This document shows positions 36,004-47,444 of a DNA stretch of 64,000 bases, piece by piece. Numbering within the stretch: the stretch's first letter is position 1; every line of letters begins with the position of its first letter. Where the stretch lies: contig CP126191.1 of assembly GCA_030272155.1 (NCBI GenBank), positions 4,238,501 through 4,302,500 on the forward strand, read 5' to 3'. The position numbers were made by a program, and so were the translations under genes. Below the pieces are notes generated by a model, which was given only the letters and a program-made list of their open reading frames with translations, ran no database searches and had not been told where the DNA came from. Origin of the DNA: Tetradesmus obliquus (lineage: Eukaryota; Chlorophyta; Chlorophyceae; Sphaeropleales; Scenedesmaceae).

Positions 36004-38084
36004 ATGCTGCCCCTCCTGGTGATCGCCCTGGTGCGTTGCGCAATATTATTACATAGGTTGGCACTCAATAAAGCGTCAGGCCTTTGTACATGCCATTGCC
36101 AACTGCGACATCTTCATCAGGAGCAGCAGCAGCACTGCTGGCAGCAGCAGAGCGGGGTTGTTGCACCTTGGTTGTCAAGCGTCCCTCGGCGATGTCAGTG
36201 ACAGTGGTTGTTGTGTCATGCAGGCAGTGGTTGCCTGTCTGTCGCCATGGCTGAAAAACCGCTGGCAGTACCGGCACATCCCAGGTAGGCAATTGCAAGT
36301 GCCACCACACGCATGTGGCTGCAACTGCGTGACATCAGAAGAAGATGCACCACCTGCGCAGATAGCTGAGTATGCTTGCACATTGCTCAAGTGTGCTCAG
36401 CTTGCATCTCCTGTCACGCACACAGTGCATGGTGGCATGCGCATTGTTCAAGTGAGTGCACAGCTTGCTGATGTTCAACCAGCCACCCCTGCAGTCTCAG
36501 CACATGTCGCCAACACATGCACTGCACTACCCCCCCCCCTCCCCTCCCTCCCCTGCACAAAGTGGTCACACTCGTTGCTGCGTGCATGACACCAAACGCA
36601 ATCCTTTGTGTCTACACTCGCACCCACACTGCACATGGCCGCACCACCCACGCCTCTCCTCCCCCACATCACCGCCACCCCTACCCCCCCCCCCCCTCAG
36701 GCCCCTTTGCGCCGCCTTTCATTGGCAACCTGCTGCCCATCTTCCGCATGGGCCTGCACGAGTACATGATGCAGTGCAGGCTGCGCTACGGCAAGACCTT
36801 CAAGGTGAGCCAGTGAGGCTTTGATGAGGCTTGAGCCTGGCTGCAATCCCAGCCTGCTGCAAACCCACCTGCTGCAGCTGTGGCTGCTAGCTGTACTGTG
36901 CAGCTTCCCTTCTTGGTTTGTCCGGGTATGTTGCACCAGCAGCGCTGTGTGCAGGGATCAACTGCACCTCTGTGTCTTTCAGGCAGATGCAGTCACCTCG
37001 CCTCTCACTCTTTTCCCACCCCGCCCCTCACTCTTTTCCCCCTCACTCCTCGTGCCGCAGCTGTACCTGGGCAAGTCCATGCTGCTGGTCACGGCCGACC
37101 CTGAGGTCGCGCGCAAGCTCAACTACCGCATGAACAACCGCGTGATCCAGGGCCAGCTGCAGCTCAACGAGGACGACCAGATCAACAGCCAGGGACTGGT
37201 GGTGGCAAGGTGAGGGGGGTGGGGTGGGGGGTGGGGTGGCGTGTTGACTGGTGTTGCTGCTGCGGGGTGTGGCTGAAGCGACACATGCTGCCGTTGCATA
37301 ATACATGGCACCAGGCACAACAGGCCTTCAACAGCCAGGGCCTGGTGGTGGCAAGGTGAGGGGCGGGGGGGGGGGGGGTGCTTGCTGCCGATGCGCTGCT
37401 GTGTGCGGCTGAGGCGACGCATGCTGATGTTGCATAATACGAGGCACCAGGCACAACAGGCTTTCAACAGCTAGGGCCTGGTGTTGGCGCGGTGAGGGGC
37501 GGGTGGGGGGAGGGGGGTGACATGTAGTGTCGCTGCTGCGGAGTGTGGCTGACGCGACCCATGCTGCCATTGCATGATACGAGGCACCAGGCACAACAGT
37601 CGTTGCGGGGTTGTGCTGGGAGGTCAGTTAGAGGGTGGCTAGGTTGCATGCTATGCATTTAGCGCGGTGGATTGACCAAGGGCATGGAGGCGTTGGGCAC
37701 GCACGTGCCTGTGACGCACACACCACATGTATCACATTACATTCATGGCACAGGCTGCAGAATGCTGCCCCTGTGTTCTTCCTGGCATGCTGTGATGCAG
37801 GGACGAGCGCTGGCGCACGCTGCGTCTGGCGTGGCAGCCCACCTTCCAGTCGGGCTGCCTGGAGAGCTACGCGGAGCTCATGGACAGCAGCGCGGCGCAG
37901 CTGGCGCAGAGCCTGAGGGCTGCAGCAGACAGCGGGTGAGGCGCAGCGCGCGCGCGTGTGTGCGGTCAAACCTGTGCGCGTTTGAAATTTGCTTTTTTTG
38001 CTGACATGCTGGAGGATTGATCCAGATTGTTGCTGCACGTGCGAGGAGCTCTGCAGGGCATGTCAATGCATAAGGTTGCGCCTG

Positions 38085-38147
<63 letters not shown>

Positions 38148-38345
38148 AGTGAGCCGGTGGACATGTGGCGTGAGCTGGGCCGCATGACGCTGCACGTGGT
38201 GGGATCCACAGCATACGGGTGAGCGCGGCGAGACATGCGCAGGCAGCCGTGGCAGACGCATGCGGCCTTCAGACAAGAAAGCGTCACATGTCAGCAACAG
38301 CGTCAGCAGTTTGCTGCCAGCAAGCCCATGCTATCACTTGATATA

Positions 38346-38397
<52 letters not shown>

Positions 38398-39701
38398 ACA
38401 CATTGTCTGTTGTCTGCCGCAGAGTGGACTTCCACACGCTGGAGCAGGACGCCTCTTCGGGCGCTGCTGCTCAGGGCGCAGAGCTCATCCAGGCCTGCCA
38501 GGTGCGGCGCAGCAGCAGCAGCAGCAGCAGCAGCGGCAGCGTACAACAGCCGGCCAAGATACCCCGTGTACCATGCTTTCCTATCAGTTCCAACAGATGA
38601 CGCGTATGTCGCTCGGCTGCACCGAGCCAGGTGGACCGTGCTGAGCAGACACGAGCGCTGAGGGCTCGCAACCGACTGCTGCTGACTTGCCGTGCAGACT
38701 GTGTTTGCTGCTGGCAGCATCACGCGCGGCAGCATATACATCCTGCTCAACGCAGTGCTGCCGGCACCGCACCTGGTGGGCTGGGCTGCGCGCACCATGC
38801 CCGACAAACGGCTCACACAGCTCATCCAGGTGCGGGAAACACAGCAGCAAGCAGCAGGCAACTGGCGCAACATGCTTGGCTGGTGGGATTTGCAGACGGC
38901 GTACGCATGTTTGTTGTCTGTGTTGTACGGCGCCACACCTACAGACCTGGCGTCCAATCGAAGCGATTGCTGATGGCAGTCACTGCCTGCCTGCCAGCAC
39001 ACAATGCTCATGCCACGCATATCTTGAGCGCAGCACCAAACAATCAAGCACGCGAATCACTTCAACAACCACGGCCTTCGATTGCTGCAGGCGCGTCGCA
39101 CCATCCGCTCAGTGTCCATGGACCTCATCAACAAGTGGAGGGCTGCACACCCAGCCGCAGCAAGCGGCACAGCAAATGGCACAGCAAATGGCACAGCAAA
39201 TGGCACAGCATATGGCATCGCTGCAGCAGCTGAGACGCCGCTGATTGAGGAGATCTCTGCTGCTGTGCCGGCAGCTCCAGCAGCAGCTGCTGCTGCTGTT
39301 GCGGATGCGGCGCCTGCTGGCAGCAGGGACCAAGCAGCTGATGAGGCGCCTGCTGCTGCTGCTGTTGGCAAGGGCAAGGGCGAGGCAGTGCGGAGGAAGG
39401 GCGCGGGGATGGCACCTGGTGCGTGGTGCCGGCAACAACAGCAGCAGCAGCAGCAGCAGTGTCAAGCTGTCTGTAAAGCTGCTTGACGCCACACCGAGGC
39501 GTCACTCTCAGCAATATTCTGCTGTGTGTGGGATCGCCGGTGAATGGCATGGGTTGTGGCTGTGGCACGGCTGCCGTCCTATGCTGTGGTGCATGGGATG
39601 GGCGCTGGTTGGAGTGGATGCCTCGTGCAAACCTGATCCTGCCTGTGCATGATTTCAACCTCTGCCTTGTGGCATAGCACCTTACCTGTGCTGATGTGTG
39701 G

Positions 39702-39758
<57 letters not shown>

Positions 39759-41737
39759 AGGCAGCTTCATGGGGCTGATGCTGACAACAAGGGACAAGAC
39801 CAACGGCAGCGCACTGAGCGACGCTGCGGTGAGTGTCTGAATGAAAGACATTATCATGCTGTGCATGACCAGCGTCCTTTGAATCCTGGCTTTGTCTAGA
39901 ATGTGTCATTTTACATTGTCAAGCTGGCTGCGCTGCCTGGCTGCCATGCACAGTGTGTGTAGCCGCCTGGTGGCTCGCCAGCTGTGAAGGGTGCCATCAG
40001 CGCAAAGCCTATGGTGGGGAGATGCATGATGTTGCTCAACGTTATGACGTACACGTGGTGAGCATCCTCAATACAATGTCGCTGACCTTGCTGGCTGCTG
40101 CTTGGTGTGTGCAGGTCGTGGCACAGGCCAACACCTTCACATTAGCAGGTGGGGCCAAACAGCATGCGCCTTGCACTTGTTGCTGACCGCGCCTGCTGTG
40201 CAGCACAAGCAGGACTTTCGCCCTATCAGCAGCAGTGTACGACAGGACGCTGCGCATAGGCGTTTGTTGATGTGCGCTGCCAGTGTACCTGCCAGTGTGC
40301 AGTATTGCCATGTGAAGGTCCTAGTGAATTCCTCCAACGCAGTTGGCCAATGCTCCAATATCCGATCGCCTACCTATCATGTTTGTACCTGTCACCCGGC
40401 CGCACCGCAGGCTACGAGACGACTGCCAACACGCTGGCCTACTGCGTGTACAACATCGCGGCTCACCCCGAGGTGCAGGCGCGGCTGCTGGCAGAGGTGG
40501 ATGCATACGGCAGGGGCCGCAAGGTGGCCTACAAGGACCTGGACCAGGTGCGACGCTGTGGCGTTACAAAGTTACAAAAGCTGCTGTGCATGCTGCCTTT
40601 GACAGCCGGGTGTTGTGCAGTGGCCTACAAGGACCTGGACCAGGTGTGAAGCAGTGGCGTCAATTTTAGACGCTGCTGTGCATGCGGCCTTTGACAGCCG
40701 GGTGTGGTGCAGTGGCCTACAAGGACCTGGACCAGGTGCGAAGCAGTGGCGTTAACAGTTTGATAAGCTGCTGTGCATGCTGCCTTTGACAGCCGGGTGT
40801 TGTGCAGTGGCTGGCATCAGACTGTTACGGCGGCGGCCGTGGTAGTAGCCGCTTGTAGCCAGCAGCGAGTGCCGCGTCGAGCATGTCATCCCGTGTGTGC
40901 ATGTTCAGCTACATCCGGCCAGCTCTGGATGTGTGGCTCCTGCCTGGCGCGCTGCAACAGCATCCTTCTCATCACCGCCACTGCAATCCGACTATGTTCT
41001 GCTGTGTGTTTTCCTGCTGCTGCTGCTGCTGCTGCTGCCGCGTGCAGTTCCCGTATGCTGAGGCTGTGGTGCGTGAGGCGCTGCGGCTGTATCCTCCAGC
41101 CACCATGATCAGCCGCGAGGTCAAGGCGGGCGGCTTCCCACTCACACCACAGGTGGGTGCGCGTTCTTATCGACAGGATGCGCTGTGCTGACTTGAGCGG
41201 GGCATGGTTTGCTGACTCGGCTGTGATGCAGCAGCATCTTGGTGATGAAGAAGCAGCAGTAGTACGCTGTGGGTTGGCGGCTGTGTACTCCAGCTATTGT
41301 AGTGACACAATGACTCAGTCGTCGCAATGGCGGTGCTGCTGCTGCAGGTGCACGTGCCGGCAGGCCAGCAGGTGATGAGCTTCCTGTACGGCTACCAGCG
41401 CGACCCCGAGTACTGGCCCGCAGCGCTGGAGTTCAGGCCCGAGCGCTGGCTGCCGGTGAGGCCAGGCGGCGCTGCTGCTGCTGCTGCATGCACTAGGAAT
41501 ATGTTTGGTGTGCATGGTGGTGCATGGTGATGCATGGTGATGCATTGCAACATAAGGCAGGGATGGCTAGCGAGTGAGTTGTGGGGCAGCTGTGTTCAGG
41601 GTGATGCAGATGTACATGGTGATGAGCAGCTAGGAGGTTTGGCGTTGCAGGCTGCCTCACCTGCTGCGTGCTCACCATCATTGGAGCACTTCTGGCTGCT
41701 GCTGGACAGACAGCGTGCATCAGTCTGTGACCGCCGC

Positions 41738-41776
<39 letters not shown>

Positions 41777-42485
41777 AGGAGGGAGCTGCCCTGGCCGCTA
41801 AGAGCCCTGACGCCTGGACACCCTTCGGCTCTGGCGCCCGCATGTGAGCTGATGTTGGCATCATTTGCTTGCCCTTTGCATCATGTGCTTTGGATTGCTG
41901 TATCCACTGCACGCAGCAGCACAGGCTCATCTTGACACACGAGACATGCGCTTGTTGCCGGTGTTTGAACCTGTTGTGTATGCTGAGCATTGAGGGTAAA
42001 AGGCTGAAGCACGTGCACCTTCCTGTCTGCTTGCGTTGCTGTGCAGGTGCATCGGCTGGCGCTTCGCTCTGCAGGTGGGTGGCTCGGAGCATCAATTGCA
42101 GGCACCCACGCAAGCCGCTGCAGTGCAAGATATTCCAGCCTTTCCTGCCTTGGTGATCCTGCCATTTGATGGGCATGTCAGTGCTGCGGACACAGCTTCT
42201 GTGTAGCATCATGTTTGGTATATGGCTATCTTGTGCCTTGCTTCCTCAGCAGGGCGCAATGCTGAGCTCATCCCCATGCGCTCAAACTCAAGGGCTCTCT
42301 TGCTGACGTTTTTACGCATCTGTGGGGGTCCTTGCTGCTTGCAGGAGGCCAAGATCGCGCTGGTGCGGCTGTACCAGGACCAGACCTACCAGCTGCAGCC
42401 GGGGCAGGTGCCGCTGGCGCTGCAGCAGAACATCACGCTGTCGCCACGCAACGGCGTCTGGGTGACTGTGGTGCCGCGCAGCTGA
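36004..42485 (+). CDS. Cytochrome P450 monooxygenase, 17 exons
   Basis: Exons: 36004-36030, 36224-36284, 36701-36804, 37061-37209, 37801-37935, 38150-38218, 38423-38501, 38698-38829, 39091-39418, 39761-39828, 40115-40148, 40411-40547, 41048-41152, 41348-41455, 41779-41843, 42047-42074, 42345-42485; 589 residues. The ATG at 36004 starts a short hydrophobic anchor (MLPLLVIALAVVACL), then HIPGPFAPPFIGN, typical of ER-bound P450s. The I-helix motif AGYETT is at 395-400, the K-helix ExxR pair is Glu451/Arg454, FRPERW is near 505-510, and the heme loop FGSGARMCIG has Cys535 as ligand, split by intron 15. The C-terminal half resembles the CYP3/CYP711-type lineages. The substrate is unknown. Exon 9 inserts about 80 residues of Ala-rich low complexity, including four GTAN-type units. 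Introns 4 and 12 contain duplicated donor regions. Confidence 0.94.
37185..37600 (+). repeat. Three tandem copies of exon 4 end plus donor and G-rich tract (P450 intron 4)
   Basis: The exon end AACAGCCAGGGACTGGTGG with its donor after 37209 is repeated with donors after 37355 and 37491 (spacing 146 and 136 bases). Each donor is followed by a long G-run able to form a quadruplex. The shared intronic tail (GGCACCAGGCACAACAG) also recurs. Confidence 0.9.
38087..38149. repeat. CTG run of about 20 units ending at a 3' splice site (P450 intron 5)
   Basis: The tract ends in CTGCAG directly before exon 6, replacing a normal polypyrimidine tract. Confidence 0.9.
38347..38397. repeat. (CTG)17 tract in P450 intron 6
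   Basis: A pure run, 25 bases upstream of the acceptor of exon 7. Confidence 0.9.
39165..39222 (+). repeat. 12-bp coding tandem repeat (GTAN units) in the P450
   Basis: Four copies of a GGCACAGCAAAT-type unit, the last diverged, lie in exon 9. They belong to a low-complexity insertion not found in ordinary P450s. Confidence 0.9.
39704..39760. repeat. CTG run of about 18 units ending at a 3' splice site (P450 intron 9)
   Basis: The tract ends in CTGCAG immediately before exon 10. Confidence 0.9.
40515..40830 (+). repeat. Three tandem copies of exon 12 end plus donor (P450 intron 12)
   Basis: TGGCCTACAAGGACCTGGAC plus CAG and a GT occurs with ends at 40547 (the exon), 40643 and 40735, spacing 96 and 92 bases. 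The two intronic copies are each preceded by TGCAG, so each looks like a 23-base mini-exon with its own acceptor and donor. A partial fourth unit begins near 40795. Confidence 0.9.
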
Positions 42486-44944
42486 GCGACGGCAGCGGCA
42501 GCAGCAGCACGGTGTGTGTTACGGCATGTGTATGGGAATGTATGTACAAGCAGGGGCCGTGGCCACGTTGATCAGAGGGCTGCCAGCAGCGTTTGACAGC
42601 GTGTGTTCCTGCGTGTTGGTGTTGAGCGTTGGGTGGGTGGTGTTTTGGAAACTGGCTGGAGCCTTGTTGCCACCGTGAGGCATGGGGGGTGCCTGCTGGC
42701 TCTGGTAGTCTGGAGAAACTAAAGCGCTTGCTCTCAGTAGCATAATGATTATTGACAACAGCAATGGTTGCAAGTTGGCTTGCCTTGATGCAAGGGCCGC
42801 ATACACGACTTGCGTGGCGGCGAGGAGAGTTGTGACATGCTGCGGATTCTTGCAGATGTGACTGTTACTTGATATTCTGCCATGTTACGCAGGCAGATGG
42901 GATGCGTTGATACCATGCAAACACAGCTGCCTGATGTGGCTCGGCCGGTGTCTGCAGTGCGCTCTGTGGTTGTTGTTGCACAGTGTGCTTTCTGTCATGA
43001 TGTTTGATTGCCCGACAACTGTGTCTGGGAGTTGCTGGCGGGCTGCAATGCAACACTATACTAGGGTTTGGGATCATGCGCTTGTTGGCAAACTGAGCCG
43101 GCTGTGCAACGGAGCAGCTGAGCACTGTTGGTGTATCTTGTCCGCTTGTGTTGCGGAAGCCATATTGCGGAAGGCAGTTCTGTTACGTTTCAAGGCCCTG
43201 CTGCCCGTTGCATTCCTGTTGCATTCCAGTTGCATTGGGTTGTGCCACATCACCAGCTAGAACTAGACGTTTCTGCTATCTGGGTGGGTGGCGCTATTTG
43301 TTGGACCTTGGCTGTGGGGCCTCTACAACTGCCTGTTGCTGTGTCACCCAGCCCGACCAGGCTCCTCTACGCTTTTGTATCAAGGAGCACCTACTTCGCT
43401 CCAGCAATGCATATGTATATGTGTCTGCTTCTTGTGGGCAGTGCCAGGCCGTGGGTCGTATTTTGCTTGTTAATACAGCTGCTACAGGTGCTCTTGTGTA
43501 CAACAGCTGCTTTGGCGGGTGACTTGTTGGCTGCTGCCATGATGGCCTCAGGCCACAAGCACCCTTCAGCCGGTCTCAGCACACAACCTGGGTTCAGGGA
43601 TGCATGGCAGTTTGCTTGTCCTGTTTGCGGGAGTTGCAACAAGCTGCAGCACCTGTACTGTTCCGCGCTGCAGCAGCATGGGTGTCAGCTCTGTGGCTGT
43701 TCAGTTTGGGCGGCAGGGTTGCATATATTGTCTGCATCTTGTTGCATCAGTGAGCAGGTCCTGGCCTTTCACTTGCCTCAGCCTGCACAAAGCGTCTGTA
43801 AGTGAGGAGCATTATGCTGTGGTGCCCTTCTCCGCGGCCGTGTGCATGCCGGCTAGGCGCCTAGTTGCCAAACTGTGCAGTGCTGCAGCAGCAGCAGTGT
43901 CAGCTCTGTGGCTGTTTGGCCGGCAGGGCTTCAAGTACTGTTTGCAACTTGCTATATAAGTGTGCACAGGCCCTGGCCTTTTACTTGCCTCGTCCTGCAC
44001 AAAGCGCCTTTGAGCGAGGAACTTCTTGCTGTGGTGTCCTTTGCCACGGCTGTGTGCATGCCTGGTTGCCATGGGTGTTGCAGCCTGCTGAGCGTGCATG
44101 CAGCCAGCTGCATTGCACTGCTGGGTAGTCGTTCTCTGGCGTCAGACATGCATCCTTGCCAGCTGTGCCGAGGGCCGGTTACCGCTACACGCACAACACA
44201 GGGCATGGCTGTGTTTCGCCCGCATGTGGTGCATGATCAGCCGCTGCGGTGCCTGTTGTCATAAGCACATGAGCATGTCCCATGCTGGCCATGTTGCATC
44301 ACTCCAGCCTGTTCAAGCCTTTTCAGATGCGTGGACACGTGTTGTCGACAGTAAGATTGCGTGTTGTGTACTATGCAAAGAATGCCTGGATGCCGCAGCC
44401 CTACATTGTGGACAGGTGGCGGGGCTGAGGACACTGTGGACAGGCGGCAGGGATGAGGAGCGCGCAGTTGTCACACTGCCCAGGGACTCCTCTGTTGACC
44501 ATACTATCCAATCTGTGATGCAGTCGACCAGATCCTGCTCTGTTAGGGTGCTATAGCAGCTAGCTAGCTCTTCTGCATACTGCCGGTTGTTCAGGTAACA
44601 GACATGTCAGCGCATGAAGTTGTAACATGTCGCTGGTCGTTCAGTCATGCAGCCTATATCACTGGGCAGTAGAAATCACCCGCAGCTGTGTCCTTTGTGG
44701 TGTTTTTTGTGCGAGCCCTGTCCCTGCTTCCTGAAGCAGCTGCATCTCTGCCTTCATTGCCTGCGACTGCTGTCACTTGTTGCTCCACCCTGCAATGCAT
44801 AGTAAACAGCATGCGCCAATGCTCAATGTCTTTGCAGCACTCCCAAGCTGGGACGTCTGCAGGCTGCGGGGTTGCAACATGCAATTTCTTTGTGACCAGC
44901 AATTGAGTTGGGTCCCCCTTGGTAACCAAAAAAAATCATCATCA
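42486..44944. other. Intergenic gap with a 213-bp tandem duplication
   Basis: This is about 2.4 kb between the P450 stop and the convergent LysM gene. Open frames here show no family, codon or splice support. It contains a duplicated block (43668-44075). The stretch 44929-44654 on the minus strand is open and could be a further exon of the LysM gene. Confidence 0.5.
43668..44075. repeat. Tandem duplication, unit about 213 bp
   Basis: Two diverged copies start at about 43668 and 43881. Shared phrases include GTGTCAGCTCTGTGGCTGTT and CCTGGCCTTT followed by ACTTGCCTC, then CCTGCACAAAGCG. They lie outside recognised genes. Confidence 0.85.
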
Positions 44945-46395
44945 TCAAGGATGCAGCTGCTGGCCAACCACCAGTACTTGCCTGTGAACACGCAGTGAGT
45001 TGCGCCCTGTTGTGAAACCACGCCATGTGCAGCTGCACTTGTAGACGGGAATCAACGCGACCACGACCGCGAAACATCCCGCTATTATTGCAGCCTTCCC
45101 TGCTGAGTCAAGGCCGCCACCAGTGTGTGTCCCATCTGTTGGTGATGGTGATGTGGGTTGTGATGGCGGAGTAACAGCTGTTGGTGATGGTGATGTGGGT
45201 TGTGATGGCGGTGTGACGGGACCTGGCAACCGCAGTAGTGGCACAAACAGTCCTATGTGACAATAGACAAGAGCAAAAACCTTGTTGAGCTCACCCGGCT
45301 GGCTCATCCTGTCACAATCATGCACAACGGGACCGGATTTTACTCAGGTACATACACACCTACCCCCTCCCCCTCATGACGCATGGGGCACCATCATCAT
45401 GTTACCCATCAAGCCCTCCCCCTCTTGCCGCATGGGGCTTGAAACGGCCGGCCTTGAAACTACACAATATAGTGAAAACCCGACTTGATATGAAAGGGAT
45501 TGCAACAAAACGGGCAGTGCAACCTTCAATCTCAATTGCCCCTGCCCCTGCAGGGTCTCCATCTGGGGCTCAAGTTCCTCCCCACACTGTCGACAGGGAT
45601 GGAGCCCAGGGGGACACGCCCTCTCCGGCTTTTCAACTTCCCAGGAGCTGCTGAGCGGTCTCGCATTGCACTCACTCACTCACTTTGTTCTTGGCCCCAG
45701 GGACATATCAGAAGGGCCTGTCCTTCACGGATGAGATTGCGATTTGATATTCCAGGATTCTTTTGCAAAATCAATCCAATGGTTGTGTTGTACACCTTTG
45801 CGAGTTGCACCAGGGTGTCCCCTCTTTCCACGGTGTATTTCTGGCAATCTCCTGCAAAACATGGATGTCATGTTCTGATGTTAGCTTATGTGACAAGTTT
45901 GCTCATCAATGCGCTAAATTATGCCTCTCTGATCAACCACTCATCTGACGCCGTACCTTTGGGATGAATGCAGCACTGGAATGTGCCAATTCCCGAGTGT
46001 CTCTTGTTGAATGGGCATGCAGCTGTGCCGGCAGGCACAAACCTGCCACCTTGACACTGCTCGTCAAACGTCTTGTTGGTTGACATGCATATTCCAGGTG
46101 TACCATCAAGAGCTGAGCAAGCGGCGTTGACGCAGCATTGTACCTCAGGGATGTCTTCGTTGGGCCCACGGCAGTACCCAGAGGCACTGCCCCATCCCTT
46201 GGATGTACAGTCTTTCACCTTAATGCATGTCCCCTGGTACGTTTGGGAGTTGTAAACGTCTTTCATGTCACGCACAGTGCACTTCTCGCCAATCCCTGCG
46301 ACTCCACAGATGGCAATGGCCGCAGCAGCGCACAGGCCTAGGCAAGCCAGTGCAGCTGCATGCACTGTAGTGTTGTGGACCCTGCAGTGGGGCAT
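44945..46395 (-). CDS. LysM-domain single-pass membrane protein with Cys-rich ectodomain
   Basis: Exons 46395-45957, 45851-45684 and 45252-44945 join in frame to 304 residues. In order: a signal peptide (AAALACLGLCAAAAIAICG); two cysteine-rich modules each ending in a CC pair (VQCCV, FQCCI); a LysM domain at about 152-195 (YTVERGDTLVQLAKVYNTT, then GQALLICPW); a Pro/Ser/Thr linker with two copies of TPPSQPTSPSPT; a transmembrane helix at about 256-273 (AAIIAGCFAVVVALIPVY); and a short basic tail. LysM domains bind chitin-type or peptidoglycan glycans, so this is a candidate surface glycan-binding protein. No kinase domain is seen. A phase-0 splice from near 44970 to 44925 would replace the last residues with a tail ending at 44654. 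Codons here are less GC-rich and free of CTG runs. Confidence 0.75.
45115..45220 (-). repeat. Tandem repeat coding the Pro-rich linker of the LysM protein
   Basis: Two nearly identical copies of a unit of about 39 bp encode TPPSQPTSPSPT twice. Such Ser-Pro motifs are likely hydroxyproline glycosylation sites in algal surface proteins. Confidence 0.85.
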
Positions 46396-47444
46396 CCCAG
46401 CCGAATATGATCAGTCCTTCATTAACTTATACTAGATTGAGTGCTTACTATTTTAAGGCGAAAAGGGCCATGCATCGGCCGTTGGGCCCGCTGTACACGA
46501 GTCTCGTAACTCCTGTCCAGCAGAAGCTGCGCGCTTGCTCACATGGGCAAGGCTCACACTCGAGACAAAAGGAGCATCTTACTATAGCTGGTTTGTTGAT
46601 TATAGCTGGTTTGTACAGCCTCTTGGTGGGAAAGCGGATGGACGTGCTCGTTGCGTCAGGTGATTTGCCTGGCTTTCAACTATAACCTGCTCGTTTCGTC
46701 AGGCGATTTGTATGGCTTACAAAAATAACTGAGTGAATAAGCACTGCCACACTTGAGAGGCAGTAACGTGTGCTTAAGCACTAGTGCTTCATTCAGTGTA
46801 GTGCAGTGACTGCCCGCTATAACACGTGTTAGCTTCAGCCAGAACGATGTACACAGTAAAGGTATCATGTGCTATTCATAATCATTTGTATCTGACTCAC
46901 TGCCATGACTCCTGGATGACCCACAACGGTGAAAACCTTGAGGGCAGCTCAAACCCTAGCGCTGCTGGCTGGTGCCACTGCCGTATCAGCCCGTTTTGAA
47001 ACGTACCGCTGTAAAAGCGTTTTGAACGTTTATTTTTGCCAAGCTGCGCGTTTTGTGCAACGCAGTCTGGTAGTGTACAGTGTGCTGCCAATGCGCTTGC
47101 GCAAGTGAGGTGCCGTCGCTCAAGTAACAATTTGCAATCAAGTGAAAATTTGCATCAGCGCGTGGCACGTGTGACCTCAGGCTGACAGTGGCATTGTCAG
47201 TGTCAATAGTTACACAGTGCTACCCAGTATGCGGCTGCTACAGCCAGGCACACAGAGCTGCAGCACTTTCAACAGGACAGGACAGCGTGCGTGCCGCACT
47301 TGCCGTCACCAACATCCAAGTAATCAATCAATTCTGCAGCCATTGAGGTGAGAGGTTCGACCAGTCAGCATGTGCCACGCTATGCTCCTAAACCACGCCG
47401 CCTGGCACAACTCTGAATAGGCAAACGTACACAGGCTCCACACC
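46396..47444. other. Intergenic gap upstream of the LysM gene
   Basis: No gene is supported. Small direct repeats are present: TATAGCTGGTTTGT occurs twice at 46578-46615, and a block around GTCAGGNGATTTG occurs at 46654-46680 and 46698-46722. The LysM promoter and the 3' flank of the UBX gene must lie here. Confidence 0.5.

Noticed and set aside
37185..37600. CRISPR-like or transposon array
   Set aside because: The repeats are three copies of an exon end with its donor and intronic tail, with no spacers, terminal repeats or transposase.
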